From Apium graveolens (lineage: Eukaryota; Streptophyta; Magnoliopsida; Apiales; Apiaceae), in NCBI RefSeq assembly GCF_009905375.1, contig NW_027417566.1, forward strand, positions 24,494 to 88,493: a stretch of 64,000 nt of DNA. Reading direction: 5' to 3'. This document shows positions 12,130 through 23,200 of the stretch, in pieces. The position numbers and the translations under genes are program-made. The notes under the pieces are model-generated. The model searched no databases. It was not told the DNA's origin and saw only the letters and a list, made by a program, of their open reading frames with translations. The first letter of the stretch is position 1. Each line of letters opens with the position of its first letter.

Positions 12130-13440
12130 CTGAGCTGTTTAGGTAATCAGATGTTTCTCACAGACCCTATATAATATATAGAATCACGTTCAAATGAAAA
12201 TCATATTAGCTTAAGAATCCATGAAAATCATTGTTATGCACTTTTTGTTTGTATTGCTCTGCAATTTTTTAAAAGTGTAGGAACAATGATTTTTCAGGGT
12301 TCTCCATGCGTGACTCTATATAATTTAAAAAATCTGATACATAAAATTCAGAAATATATGTTGATATCTTTTAAATGAAAATTTCAGTTATGCTGTTTAT
12401 TTTGGTTTTTTGTTCAGTAAATGCTTCTACATATTTGTGGGATAAAGAATTGTCTATTATATATGAGGTTTTATGACACCAATATGGTTCTCTGCCTAAA
12501 ATATGCTAAGTTTGAATTAACATTATTCTTATGAAAGCAGTTACATCTACTTCGGTGAATCTAAGCATGCAATTCTGCACTAGTTGATGTCTTTAGATGC
12601 CTGATGTAAGATCATCCTTTAGTTTCCGAAGGCTTTCATACCTATGCAGATCGGTTGTTGCAGCATGTGTGATGTCTCGGGGGTAGCATCATACAATCCT
12701 TACTGAGATTGACTATAATAAGGTTGTTGCAGCATGTGTGATGTCTCGGGGGTAGCATCATACAATCCTTACTGAGATTGACTATAATAAGGTAAGCATT
12801 GCTGGTTCATCTCGAGTGGGCAAAACTTGATCGGTGCAAAAAAGGCACAAAAAGGGGCTAAAAATAGACCAGTGCAAAAAAAAAGCACAAAAACAAATAA
12901 GTGTGCATTGCACTATAAACTGTATACAATAAGTGCAAAAGCACAATAAAAAATCGAGAATACTTTGTCATGCACCTTAAAAAGTACAACCACTAAGGAG
13001 ACCTATGATAGCTAAACCCCTTTGAAGCTTCCTCGTCTGACAATGTAAACAAATCCGGCGCTTGGTTACAAGTCCTGGTTTAAACTGAAGCTTTCTGTGT
13101 CTCATAAGTCTAAAACACGTGCAGAAAAACCAGGTTTTGGTTACCAAGTACATGTACCCTGCTGATTAGCATAACTGTTAACAATAACCACATGTATAAG
13201 GCAGCCAGTAACCTACTTGTGTTTTTAGAATCTTATATGTAATCTGCATTTTCTTTATCCCAGCTTACATGTACAAGTATTGATATCAGGACATAAAAAT
13301 CAAGTTGATTTTCAGCATAACTGTTGTTAATCTATTTTTTTTTTTGGGGGGGGCTAGGGTAACTCCGCCTATGTCACTACACTGACACAGCCGGTCCCAA
13401 GCCCGGATAAAGGAGGAGGGTAACCTGGTGGCTTCTTAAT
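12130..13440. repeat. Diverged duplicate of 610-1800
   Basis: This stretch is colinear with 610-1800, with many substitutions and small indels, so this duplication is much older than the 8.4 kb repeat. Inside it a 69 bp segment is repeated perfectly in tandem (12653-12721 and 12722-12790). It ends in the CCCAAGCCCGGATAAAGGAG dispersed repeat. Confidence 0.8.
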
Positions 13441-13874
13441 TTAATGGCACAACTGCACAAGGTTCATGGGGTCTCAGATGATCTCGTGCATTCAACTTAT
13501 AAGTCGAATTGTCATTTTGATATTCGAATGTTAGTTCTTTTTATTATAAGGGATTGATAAATTGAACAAAATAATTGCAGTTTATATTCTTTGAATGCAT
13601 GAGGCAGTGGCTCCTTTATTTGGTTAAGATAGATACTAAATACACTTTACTCTTACAAAAATTAGTTCAAGCTTCAAATGTATACTTAAAAAAACAAGCC
13701 TTGCAAAACACTTTATTCTTTCTCATTAAATTCATACAAGGGGTTCTCCACATTTCACTTTTTAGTTTTACTAGCTATCTGACATATCAGGCATCGAGCA
13801 GAGCTAAAATTATATATGTTTCTTGCTAAACTTCTGGATATGTCATGAGATTTTCTGTCTTTAGTTAAAATCAT
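13441..13874. other. Spacer without recognisable content
   Basis: Only a short frame is present (13575-13829), with no recognised motif. No gene, RNA or element was seen. Confidence 0.4.
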
Positions 13875-13938
13875 GTATGTTCCTTATCATGAACCACCTT
13901 GAAATACAAATAATAAACCATGACAGTTTAGGCTTTAG
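13875..13938 (-). pseudogene. CBP60-like relic B, part 1 (split by Sirevirus)
   Basis: About 60 bases match the 3' end of relic C (near 28075-28135), including AATAAACCATGA and TTTAGGCTTTA. The match stops exactly at the retroelement boundary and resumes after it at 27101. Nothing translatable remains. Confidence 0.6.
13934..13938. repeat. Target site duplication TTTAG (left)
   Basis: TTTAG directly precedes the TG of the left LTR and is repeated at 27101-27105 directly after the CA of the right LTR. Five bases is the usual length for copia elements. Confidence 0.95.
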
Positions 13939-15002
13939 TGTTATTCCTAGAAGACTAACAATGAGATTTACAGAAGGGGGGTTGAATGTAAATCTCAAAA
14001 CTTTTTCAAGTTTTGAGCAGTTTATAAAGTTGTGTGTTCAAGAAGAACAAGTGTGTGAATTGCTTTAAGCTAATACAGACAGATATATATTCAAGCACAA
14101 ATGTAAAGAACACAACAGACCTTAAAAACTTTTCTGGTGGATTTGTTGTTCCACCAGAGATGGTGTATTAGAAAATCTGTGTTCAACAATGTTGATCACA
14201 GCTGCATCCTAGTACAAACTAGATGAATTTTCTCTCAAGATATTTCTTAACAGCTCTGGAAAAATCTCTCTAATTACTAGCTTCTTCTTGGTTCATATAT
14301 ATTACCAAGTGTACAAGTGAAAAACAATATAAAATTACAATAGTAAAATAAGTTCTTCACTTGCTTCTTTTCCTGTTCACTCAAGTACTTTGTTGACTAT
14401 TGCAACTTTGTACAAAAGAAGAACGGCTGCTTTTTCTGTTGATCCTGAAATTCGGCTACCACATCTCAGTTTTCTCTGTCAACCCACGTGCCTCTGCTTG
14501 TAGGTACAACTACCACTTATCAACGGCTGATTAGCAGAACATCCGTTGAAGCTTTCATCCGTTGATGACTTCATCCGTTGAAGGATGTTATCCGTTGAAG
14601 CTTTCATCCGTTGATGCTCTCATCCGTTGAAGGATGTTATCCGTTGAAGCTTTAGAGACATCCGTTGAAGCTTAGCTTCTCATCCGTTGAAGGTCTTTTA
14701 AGTCATCCGTTGATACCACTTCATTTATACAAAATTACAAGGCATGAAATATTTACAATTGGCCTTCCTATCTGCATATCATCTAGTAGTCAACATGACT
14801 CATAGTTTCTCTCAACTTCTAAGAATTACAATTTTAAATACAGAGACTGAAATATGCTACAATACTAGACTTATTTCTAAGTAAAGCTACACCATCAACG
14901 GATAGCCAAAGTGGTCTTATCCGTTGAGGCTACAGACACTAAATTTCTACTTAAGTGTTTTGTTAAACATATCATCAAACTAATGCACATATATTCCTAA
15001 CA
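13939..15002 (-). repeat. 3' LTR of Sirevirus
   Basis: Bounded by TGTTA...TAACA, 1064 bp, matching the LTR at 26037-27100. In element sense it ends in a G-rich stretch near the TGTTA edge at 13939. It contains twelve ATCCGTTGA/TCAACGGAT copies, ten of them between 14541 and 14713 and two at 14895 and 14919. Confidence 0.95.
14541..14713. promoter_or_regulatory. ATCCGTTGA repeat cluster in 3' LTR
   Basis: Ten exact ATCCGTTGA copies start at 14541, 14557, 14573, 14590, 14606, 14622, 14639, 14660, 14682 and 14705. The first seven are spaced 16-17 bp apart. In the element's sense the cluster lies upstream of the LTR TATA box, a likely enhancer position. The function is inferred from position and regular spacing only. 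Confidence 0.7.
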
Positions 15003-15016
15003 ATCTCCCCCTATTT
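15003..15016 (-). promoter_or_regulatory. Polypurine tract (PPT)
   Basis: AAATAGGGGGAGAT on the minus strand abuts the 3' LTR. It primes plus-strand DNA synthesis in this family. The old Sirevirus relic has the closely similar AAATGGGGGAGAT at 35895-35907. Confidence 0.9.
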
Positions 15017-15194
15017 ATGTCTATAAGAACTGTAGGCATAAATTCAGGGTTAACTTGATGATAACAAAACACTTAACAAATATTTGAATTGAAACTAAGT
15101 AGAAATATAAAAAGTGCTGCAAAAGTGTATGTACTAGGAGGTAATTGAAGATTTACAGTATTTCCAGGGGTGCTCCTCTAGCCTGAGCAAATCA

Positions 15195-18100
15195 TCATTT
15201 TCTTCTTTGTTCCCTGGTTTTCTTTCCTAGCCCTTTGTCATTTCCCTCAATTTGGAGTTGGAGTTTTCTGAAGAATTCAGCTTCATCTTCATCACTGATA
15301 TCCAACTTAGATTGCATTTCTTTGAGAGTTTCATTGCTGGCAATCTTGAGTTGGTCTTCAAGTCTGAAAAATCTTCTGACTCCTTTGTCATCTCTAAATT
15401 CCATCAACCAATGAGGTGATTTGTGAATTTTAGTTCCCCTTTCTTGTATGAGTAAGGTTCTGGGCAAAGCATTTGGTTCCCTCCAAGTCTTCCTTATGTT
15501 GGCAATCTTGTTGAGAATTTCAGTCTTGGCTGTTCTGGTAAAGCCAGAATCCTTTTTGATGGCTGAAAAGACTCTGATCAAGGTAGAGTAGCCTTCATTT
15601 AGAATCCTGTGGAGAGGCCATGTTCTTTCCCCAGCTCCTTTATATCTGAACACTAATCTTTCTGGTAACTGTCTGTAGGCAGCTATTCCCCTTACATCCT
15701 CCAGCTCATCCAGATAGAGTTCAATGTCTGAAATTTCTTTTATGTCACAAATGTGAACATAATCATCTTTAGAAATGGGTGACTTAGGCTTAGGTTTTTG
15801 TTTTTGAGTGAATTTCTTAGAGGTTGTGGGAGGTGTAGATTTTGGTTTTCTTTTCTGTTTCTTTGGTGGTGGAAGAGTGGTTAGAAAGGTAGGCAATGTG
15901 ATGTTGTCCCAATCAATAGGTTCCTCTTTTGGAATGATTGGTTCACCATGGATATTTATAGAGGGATCAGTAACAAAAGGTTCAGGTATGGAAGGTAGTG
16001 GTTTAGATATAGATTTGGTATCTTCAGGGTTATCTTCACTCCTTCTGTGTGCCTTGGCCTTTCTTCTGTTTCCCTTCTGCCATTCCTCTCTTTCCTCCAT
16101 ATTTTCACCAAATATGCTCCCAAGAACCTCATCTAAGTTAGCAATCTTTTCTTCACCCCTGACTTCAATTCCTTTCATTTCTTTAACTTGGCTTGACTTT
16201 AGCTGTTTTTCAAGCTTTGCTTGTGCTCTTTTGTCAGCCTTTAATTGCTTGGCTTCTTCTTTCTTAGCTATTGAGAATTTGGGATGTCCTTGCATCACAC
16301 ATATGCTCTTTCCCTCTCTAATGATAATAGCTCTATTTCTCCTTACAGCCTCATCCATGGACTTTTTGAGATAGGCAATACTCCTGCCTAAGATCTTGTT
16401 CTCATCATCTTTTGAAGGAGGAAAGTCCACTTCTTTTAAAGGATTCTTTGTTGAGTCCTTATTGGATCTTTCATTGGGCTTGAGGATTATAGCTTGTAGC
16501 TCTTTGGAAGAAGCTTCTCCATCCTTAAGACTCCCTACTGGCATGAGCTCCATGTTGATTGGTTCAATCTTTGTGCTAAATTTCACAGATGTTGATTTAT
16601 TTTGTGTAGAACCAAACACCAATTGCAACCTTTCATCAATTCTCCTCCATTGTTCTTTCATTTGTATTTCAGCTGCTGCTAGCTGAATCAAATCAATTCC
16701 ATCAGATTTTCCCTTGATTTGAATGATTGGAGAGGTAGTGATGGCAGGAACTAGCACTTTAGATATCTGAATCTTTGTAGAGGGCTCTCCTTCCCCTTCC
16801 CTTTTATTCTCCCCCTTTTTGTTATCATCAAGGAGAGGGGTCAAGCCTTGTGCTTTTGCCAGCTGCATTAGGAGATTGGTTTGAGATTGTTGGTTGAGAA
16901 GAAGGGTGGCCACAGAATCTTCAATTCCTTGAACTCTGTCTTCCAACTTGGCCAGCCTTTGTTCAGTAACTGATTCCTTTTTCAATCTCGAAACCAAGTC
17001 CTGCAAAGTACCATAGGGCATGACTGAATCCAATTTTTCTGAAGTGAAGGATTTCAAGTCAGCAATATCTTTCCTGAGATCATTTAGACTCATATCTTGC
17101 TTTACTTTCTGCAACTTCATGAGATGCAGTGAGTCCAGGTGAGCTTGGAGGATAGCCTTGATATTTGCATTTGAAGTGTTCTGAATGGCCTGTTGAATAG
17201 TGATGATTTGTTTGACCAGGTGGACATTGAATTCACCTGTTCTATGCTCCTTAGTCAGGGCCCATTCAGGTAGATTAGGAATGGAACTAGGGTCTTCATC
17301 TCCCCCTATGTTCATGCTTCCATCAGAAGAAATAGAGTCATCATCATCAGAATTTACTCCAAATTCCTCAGATGGCTCACCAGCTGTAGAAGGCATCCTG
17401 TTAATAGCAGCTTTATCCCTTTGAAGAGATTCTGTTGAGTGCACTAGATGTAGTGTCCTCTCTGCCTCCTCATTGCCCTGAGCAGCCAACAGTTGATAGG
17501 CTGTCACAGGATGAGTAAAAGTGTCAGCATCCAAGGAAATGTTATCAATTACAGCTTTGTAATGTTGCTGAAATTGTCTTTCCTTTTCAGCATCATCCAC
17601 AATCATTGACTCATGAGCAATGGCTGGTTCCACCCTTGTATCAACTGTACCTGCTTTTCTCTCTTTTTCTCTATGTTCTTGCATCAGGGGCTCCCCCTGG
17701 CTCACACATCTCACTCCCTCACCTTCACCTTCTAAGGTGGTACTCCACTCACTGACTTTTGCCATGCTGGAAGAAATAGCATGCATTTTTGTGCTCTCAA
17801 TCTCTCCTTTTGCCTGGGAGCAACCCAGCCTCTCACTCAAATTTTCACTCCCTGCCCTCAATCCTAAAAGTGATTGCACAGTATTCATGTCTTCTACACT
17901 TGGAATCATTTCAGTTATTTGTGTAGAGACTATCAACGGATGTGGAATATCCGTTGAAGTTGAAACTGTTGTTATCAACGGATAACTGCTGTTAAGCTTA
18001 TCCGTTGAAGAGCAACCACTTGTCAACGGATGAGTGATATCCATTGAAGAAGGAAAAGAAGATGAAATTGAAAGTGATATAACTGTTGAATCTGTATAGA

Positions 18101-19799
18101 TTGATTTGATATGTGTTGATACAGATCCTTCAATTATATCTGAAAGAATTTGCGGGTGATCCAACAAATCATCTAAAAGATGATGATCACCTGTATTTGA
18201 GTGGGGCTCCTCCCTGAGTTGTAAAGAGGGAGAATCAGGAATTGATGGGAATAGCATATCCACATCCAGAGATGGTGAAGAAGTATTTGGTGATTGATGT
18301 GTAGTTATTGTGAGAGAATGGGGCTGTGACTCCACATTTATTGGAGTCACATCAAACTGAGTTTGAGAAGGCACAGAGACAGATGGATGTATCTGTGCAG
18401 TGTGTGCACCCTGTGTAGAAGATTGGGTTCTAGCCTTCTTTCTTCTAATAAAGGCTTTTGTAGGTGAGTGTTTGGCTTTAGTGTCCCTCCCTCTTTTGTT
18501 CTGTGTTCCTGGATGGGAACTCTTTTCAATAGTAACATCCTTTTGGGAGGATGCTACTAGGGATGTGCTAGAGACCTTTTCAACCACCACAGCTTTTTGA
18601 GAAACTGGGGCTTGGCTAGCTTGGGAAGCACTCAACTTTCCTTCCTTATCCTGGGGGTTTCTTTGATGTTCACCCCTCCCCTCACCACTCACACCCTGAT
18701 CACTTCCCTCAGGGTTAATGGTTGTTGTTACAACTGTTGTCTTTTGAGAAACAACAGAGGTGGTTTTCTTTGTCTTGGATTTTGAAAGTTTGGATTTGGT
18801 GACCTTGGTAGAAATCTGTTGGGGCATTGACACAGATTTCATGGCCACACTAGAAGATAAAGAAATAGAGGGGTTGGAAGAAGTAGGAGTTGTAGAAGCA
18901 ATTACCTCACCTACCTGGGGTGCATTCATGATTGGTAAATATACCAATTGCACACTGCTGTTAAGATCCATTCTCTTCAAGTCTGCAAGAACTCTTTTCT
19001 CTTGTGTCCAGCACTTGAGTTTATTATTCTCATTGATTATGACTAAACCTTCAGCAACATGGTTAGCCAATAACATAAAGAATCTAGCATAATAGATGTT
19101 ATTAGGTCTATTAGCTTTGTTACCTAATCTAGTACCTAATTCTAGCATCACATAGTTGCTAAAGTTAAAGTACCTATCAGAAACAAGCATATAGAACATG
19201 TTAACAAGAGATGAAGTTATGGCATCAAAATTACTAATTTTCCCAGAGAAAACCTTTATGAAGGCATCCCCAAGAAAACTCCATTCTTTCCTAAGGCCTT
19301 TTCGTCTAATACCCCCTAAATTAGCAGAGTTAAGAGAGTAACCTATGGAATCTAACATGCTGGATACATCACTATCAGTGTGTGGTGTCATGGCATTGTT
19401 CTCAGGTAATTTAAAACATGCTTGTAAGTCATCACAGTTAATACAGTGATTTTTACCTTTGAGAGTGAAGGAGATAGTCATATCCATGGAGTTGAACTCA
19501 GCAGTTGTCCAAATCTCTTCAACTACTTCACAGAAAATCGTTGGGGCTTCCAGCATTGCATAGCTAAGTTTACAGTTTTTGATGAAGTCCATCATTTTGT
19601 GATAATCTGAGTGGGCTTCATTCTTCTCTACCAGAGCTATGAAATTATTCTTCTCGTAGATGAACCCAGATTGAGACATAATCTTCACGACTGGTGCCAT
19701 TGTTGTGAGTAGAAATTGCAGAGAATAACTTGAGGGTTTTGCAGAGAGAAAATGGTAAATGCTTGAAATTCTAAGAAAGCGTAAAGTAATAATGAACAA
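15195..19799 (-). CDS. Sirevirus third ORF, 1534 residues, function unknown
   Basis: This is a long open frame downstream of pol, in the position where some Sireviruses carry a so-called env-like ORF. Residues 1-33 are hydrophobic, but the true start may be Met34 (MAPVVKIMSQSGF, base 19700), because a globular N-terminal region (about 35-280) begins there. A Ser/Thr/Pro/Lys-rich stretch follows, with basic clusters near 435-465 (KRGRDTKAKH, IRRKKARTQ) that look like nuclear-localisation signals. A predicted coiled-coil segment lies at about 860-990, then Lys/Glu-rich sequence. A second compact domain at about 1345-1510 includes VHICDIKEI, ERLVFRYKG, RTWPLHRILNEGY and LMEFRDDKG. I see no membrane anchor or glycoprotein signature, so an envelope role is not supported. 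Five TCAACGGAT/ATCCGTTGA motifs fall in linker codons at about 590-623. The frame could also be a captured host gene. Confidence 0.85.
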   Translation of the reverse strand: MFIITLRFLRISSIYHFLSAKPSSYSLQFLLTTMAPVVKIMSQSGFIYEKNNFIALVEKNEAHSDYHKMMDFIKNCKLSYAMLEAPTIFCEVVEEIWTTAEFNSMDMTISFTLKGKNHCINCDDLQACFKLPENNAMTPHTDSDVSSMLDSIGYSLNSANLGGIRRKGLRKEWSFLGDAFIKVFSGKISNFDAITSSLVNMFYMLVSDRYFNFSNYVMLELGTRLGNKANRPNNIYYARFFMLLANHVAEGLVIINENNKLKCWTQEKRVLADLKRMDLNSSVQLVYLPIMNAPQVGEVIASTTPTSSNPSISLSSSVAMKSVSMPQQISTKVTKSKLSKSKTKKTTSVVSQKTTVVTTTINPEGSDQGVSGEGRGEHQRNPQDKEGKLSASQASQAPVSQKAVVVEKVSSTSLVASSQKDVTIEKSSHPGTQNKRGRDTKAKHSPTKAFIRRKKARTQSSTQGAHTAQIHPSVSVPSQTQFDVTPINVESQPHSLTITTHQSPNTSSPSLDVDMLFPSIPDSPSLQLREEPHSNTGDHHLLDDLLDHPQILSDIIEGSVSTHIKSIYTDSTVISLSISSSFPSSMDITHPLTSGCSSTDKLNSSYPLITTVSTSTDIPHPLIVSTQITEMIPSVEDMNTVQSLLGLRAGSENLSERLGCSQAKGEIESTKMHAISSSMAKVSEWSTTLEGEGEGVRCVSQGEPLMQEHREKERKAGTVDTRVEPAIAHESMIVDDAEKERQFQQHYKAVIDNISLDADTFTHPVTAYQLLAAQGNEEAERTLHLVHSTESLQRDKAAINRMPSTAGEPSEEFGVNSDDDDSISSDGSMNIGGDEDPSSIPNLPEWALTKEHRTGEFNVHLVKQIITIQQAIQNTSNANIKAILQAHLDSLHLMKLQKVKQDMSLNDLRKDIADLKSFTSEKLDSVMPYGTLQDLVSRLKKESVTEQRLAKLEDRVQGIEDSVATLLLNQQSQTNLLMQLAKAQGLTPLLDDNKKGENKREGEGEPSTKIQISKVLVPAITTSPIIQIKGKSDGIDLIQLAAAEIQMKEQWRRIDERLQLVFGSTQNKSTSVKFSTKIEPINMELMPVGSLKDGEASSKELQAIILKPNERSNKDSTKNPLKEVDFPPSKDDENKILGRSIAYLKKSMDEAVRRNRAIIIREGKSICVMQGHPKFSIAKKEEAKQLKADKRAQAKLEKQLKSSQVKEMKGIEVRGEEKIANLDEVLGSIFGENMEEREEWQKGNRRKAKAHRRSEDNPEDTKSISKPLPSIPEPFVTDPSINIHGEPIIPKEEPIDWDNITLPTFLTTLPPPKKQKRKPKSTPPTTSKKFTQKQKPKPKSPISKDDYVHICDIKEISDIELYLDELEDVRGIAAYRQLPERLVFRYKGAGERTWPLHRILNEGYSTLIRVFSAIKKDSGFTRTAKTEILNKIANIRKTWREPNALPRTLLIQERGTKIHKSPHWLMEFRDDKGVRRFFRLEDQLKIASNETLKEMQSKLDISDEDEAEFFRKLQLQIEGNDKGLGKKTREQRRK

Positions 19800-20250
19800 T
19801 CAGAAGGGCTTATATGCTTTCAAAGAAAAAAAAATAAATAAAGGATTAATCAATAAATAGGTGTTAGTGAATTTCAGCCGTTTAAGAATAAACTGTAAGT
19901 ATTCTAGTAACTACCTTTAAAACCAATACATACAGATGTATGTATGGTATCAACGGTTAAGAAAATAGAATCAACGGCTGTGAAACACCTCAAACGTCTG
20001 ATGTGACATTTCAATGGATAATGTAAATTGTCATCCGTTGAAAGGTACTTCAGCTTTATCCGTTGACGGATAAAAGTTCCAGAGATATACTTGTCTTTCA
20101 ACGGATAATGAATATCCGTTGATAGAGCAATTTTGACTTTCAACGGATAGGGAACATCCGTTGATGGAATAAACTTTGTTAAAAGTCAAATTTGTTCTAG
20201 CAACTAATATATTTCAGGCTCCACATCAAATTGCAAAGAAGACATGAATT
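19800..20250. promoter_or_regulatory. pol-ORF3 spacer with motif cluster
   Basis: The 450 bp non-coding gap holds six exact copies of the 9-mer in both orientations, at 20033, 20058, 20098, 20114, 20140 and 20156. Diverged relatives (TCAACGGTT, TCAACGGCT, TCAATGGAT) lie at 19949-20019. Several opposed pairs could form short hairpins, for example 20098/20114 and 20140/20156. Its place just upstream of ORF3 suggests an internal promoter, splice control or RNA element for ORF3, but nothing here proves it. Confidence 0.6.
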
Positions 20251-23200
20251 TTAAGAGTAATTAAGCATACCTAGCTCACTTACCAATCTTGTGAATGTTG
20301 ATTCATCAAGTGGCTTGGTAAATATGTCAGCAATTTGTTGTTCACTTGGAACAAAATGTAGTTCCACTGTACCATTCATGACATGCTCCCTGATGAAGTG
20401 GTACTTTATATCAATGTGCTTGGTCCTTGAGTGCTGCACAGGATTCTCTGTTATGGCTATGGCACTTGTGTTGTCACAAAAGATAGGTATTCTATCAACA
20501 TGAAGTCCATAATCAAGGAGTTGATTCCTCATCCATAACATTTGAGAACAGCAACTTCCAGCAGCAATGTATTCAGCCTCAGCTGTTGAAGTAGAGACTG
20601 AATTTTGCTTTTTGCTAAACCATGATACAAGCTTGTTTCCCAGGAATTGACAGGAGCCTGTTGTACTTTTCCTGTCTATTTTGCAACCTGCATAGTCTGC
20701 ATCTGAATAACCAATTAGATCAAAGCCAGATTCTCTAGGATACCAAATTCCTAAATTTGGTGTACCCTTGAGATATCTGAAAATTCTCTTGATAGCAATT
20801 AAGTGAGACTCCCTAGGATCAGCTTGAAATCTCGCACACAGACATGTAGCAAACATTATATCTGGTCTGCTAGCAGTTAAATATAAAAGTGAACCAACCA
20901 TGCCTCTATAACTTGTAATGTCCATAGACCTTTCAGTCTTATTTAATTCAAGTTTGGTGGCAGTGGCCATGGGAGTTTTTGCAGATGAACATTCCATTAA
21001 GTCAAACTTCTTTAAAAGATCATGAATATATTTAGTTTGACTAATGAAAATTCCATTACTAACTTGTTTAATTTGTAAACCAAGAAAATAGGTTAGTTCT
21101 CCCATTAGGCTCATTTCATAATTACTTTGCATTAGCTTAGCAAACTTCTTACAAAGATTATTATCTTTAGAACCAAATATTATGTCATCTACATAAATTT
21201 GAACAAGTATACTAGAGCCATTAACATTTCTAAAGAAGAGAGTTTTGTCAACAGTACCTCTAGTGAAGTGATTCTCCAAAAGAAATTTTGATAATGTTTC
21301 ATACCAGGCTCTAGGTGCTTGCTTCAGTCCATAGAGTGCTTTCAACAGATAATACACATAGTCTGGAAAATTTGGATCTTCAAATCCTGGAGGTTGACTT
21401 ACATAGACTTCTTCCTCTAATTTCCCATTTAGAAATGCACTCTTGACATCCATTTGATAGACTTTGAAATTGGCATGGGCTGCATAGGCTAGAAAGATTC
21501 TGATAGCTTCAAGTCTTGCAACAGGAGCATATGTCTCATCAAAATCTATTCCCTCTTGCTGAGAATAGCCTTTAGCAACCAATCTGGCTTTATTCCTTAT
21601 GATAATGCCATTTTCATCCATCTTATTTCTGAATACCCATTTTGTATCAATAGGACTCTTGTTCTTTGGTTTGGGTACCAGCTTCCAAACTTGGTTTCTC
21701 TCAAATTGGTTTAGCTCTTCCTGCATAGCTAGTATCCAATCTGGATCCAATAAGGCTTCTTCCACTTTCTTAGGTTCCTCCTGAGATAGAAAACTACTAT
21801 ACAGACATTCATCTTGAGTAGCTCTTCTTGTTTGCACTTTAGATGATGCATCACCAATGATCAGTTCAAAGGGATGATTCTTGGTCCATTTCCTTTGAGG
21901 TGGAAGATGAGCTCTAGATGAGGTGATCTCAGTATTGTCATGATGTGAGATAGAGTTTTGATTAGTTGAAACTCCCCCTGAGTTGTTGGTCCTTTGCAGG
22001 GAACTTGGAGTTCCATCAATTAATGATGTAAATTGATTATCAGTTGATGAGCTATGATCAACGGATGCTTCATTAAGTACTTCAACGGATGATGCACAAT
22101 GTCTTTCAACGGATGCTGAATTTTGTGCATTATCCAGGAGCAAATTTTGTATTCCTTTTGAAGTGTCGTCTCCATCAATCTCTTCTTCACTATCATCACA
22201 ATATATTTCAATATTGTCAAATTTGAGTCTCTCATAATGTTCCTCATCTGTTAGTCCATCAATCTTTTTATCATCAAACACAACATGCACAGATTCCATA
22301 ACAATGTTGGTTCTTAGATTGTAGACCCTATAAGATTTTCCAGCTGAATAACCAACAAATATTCCTTCATCAGCCTTTGCATCAAACTTCCCTTTATGGT
22401 CAGATTGATTCCTTAGTATAAAACATTTACATCCAAAGACATGAAGAAAGTTTAGAGTTGGTTTTCTTTTCTTGAACAACTGATAAGGAGTCATGCCTTT
22501 AGCTTGATTGATCAGAGAAATATTTTGAGTGAAACAGGCACAATTAACAGCTTCAGCCCAAAAATATGTTGGTAACTTTGATTCTTCAAGCATTGTTCTG
22601 GCAGCCTCAATTAAAGATCTGTTCTTTCTTTCAACTACCCCATTTTGCTGAGGTGTTCTTGGAGCTGAGAACTCATGCATGATTCCATTTTCTTCACAGA
22701 ACAGCCTTAATGTCAAATTCTTGAACTCAGTTCCATTGTCACTCCTGATGTTTCTTACTTTCAAGTCAGGATGATTATTGACTTGCCTGATGTGATTGAT
22801 AATGATTTCACTTGCCTCATCCTTTGATCCAAGAAAATAGACCCATGAGAACTTTGAGAAATCATCTACAATCACTAGGCAATATCTTTTTCTTGCTATT
22901 GACAATACATTGACTGGTCCAAACAAATCCATATGTAGCAGCTGTAATGGTTCATCAATTGTTGTTTCAAGCTTCTTCTGAAATGATGCTTTCCTTTGTT
23001 TGCCTTTCTGACAAGCATCACACAGACCATCCCTTGAGAATTCAACAAGAGGAATTCCTCTTACTAAGTCCTTTTTGACTAGTTCATTCATTGTCTTGAA
23101 ATTCAAATGGGATAGCTTCTTGTGCCATAGCCAACTCTCAACTGAACTTGCTTTGCTGAAAAGACAAGTAATAGATTCTGCATCTGTAGAGTTGAAGTCA

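Noticed and set aside
14541..14713. CRISPR-like array suggested by short repeats at constant spacing
   Set aside because: The repeats are 9 bp with 7-14 bp gaps, inside a plant retrotransposon LTR; no cas genes and a eukaryotic context.
15808..19092. Several plus-strand frames opposite the Sirevirus third ORF, up to 188 codons
   Set aside because: They are antisense shadows of a long minus-strand coding frame and have no recognisable motif.
15195..19799. Calling the third ORF an envelope gene
   Set aside because: The position alone suggests env; no membrane anchor, cleavage site or glycoprotein pattern is visible and the protein has NLS-like clusters.
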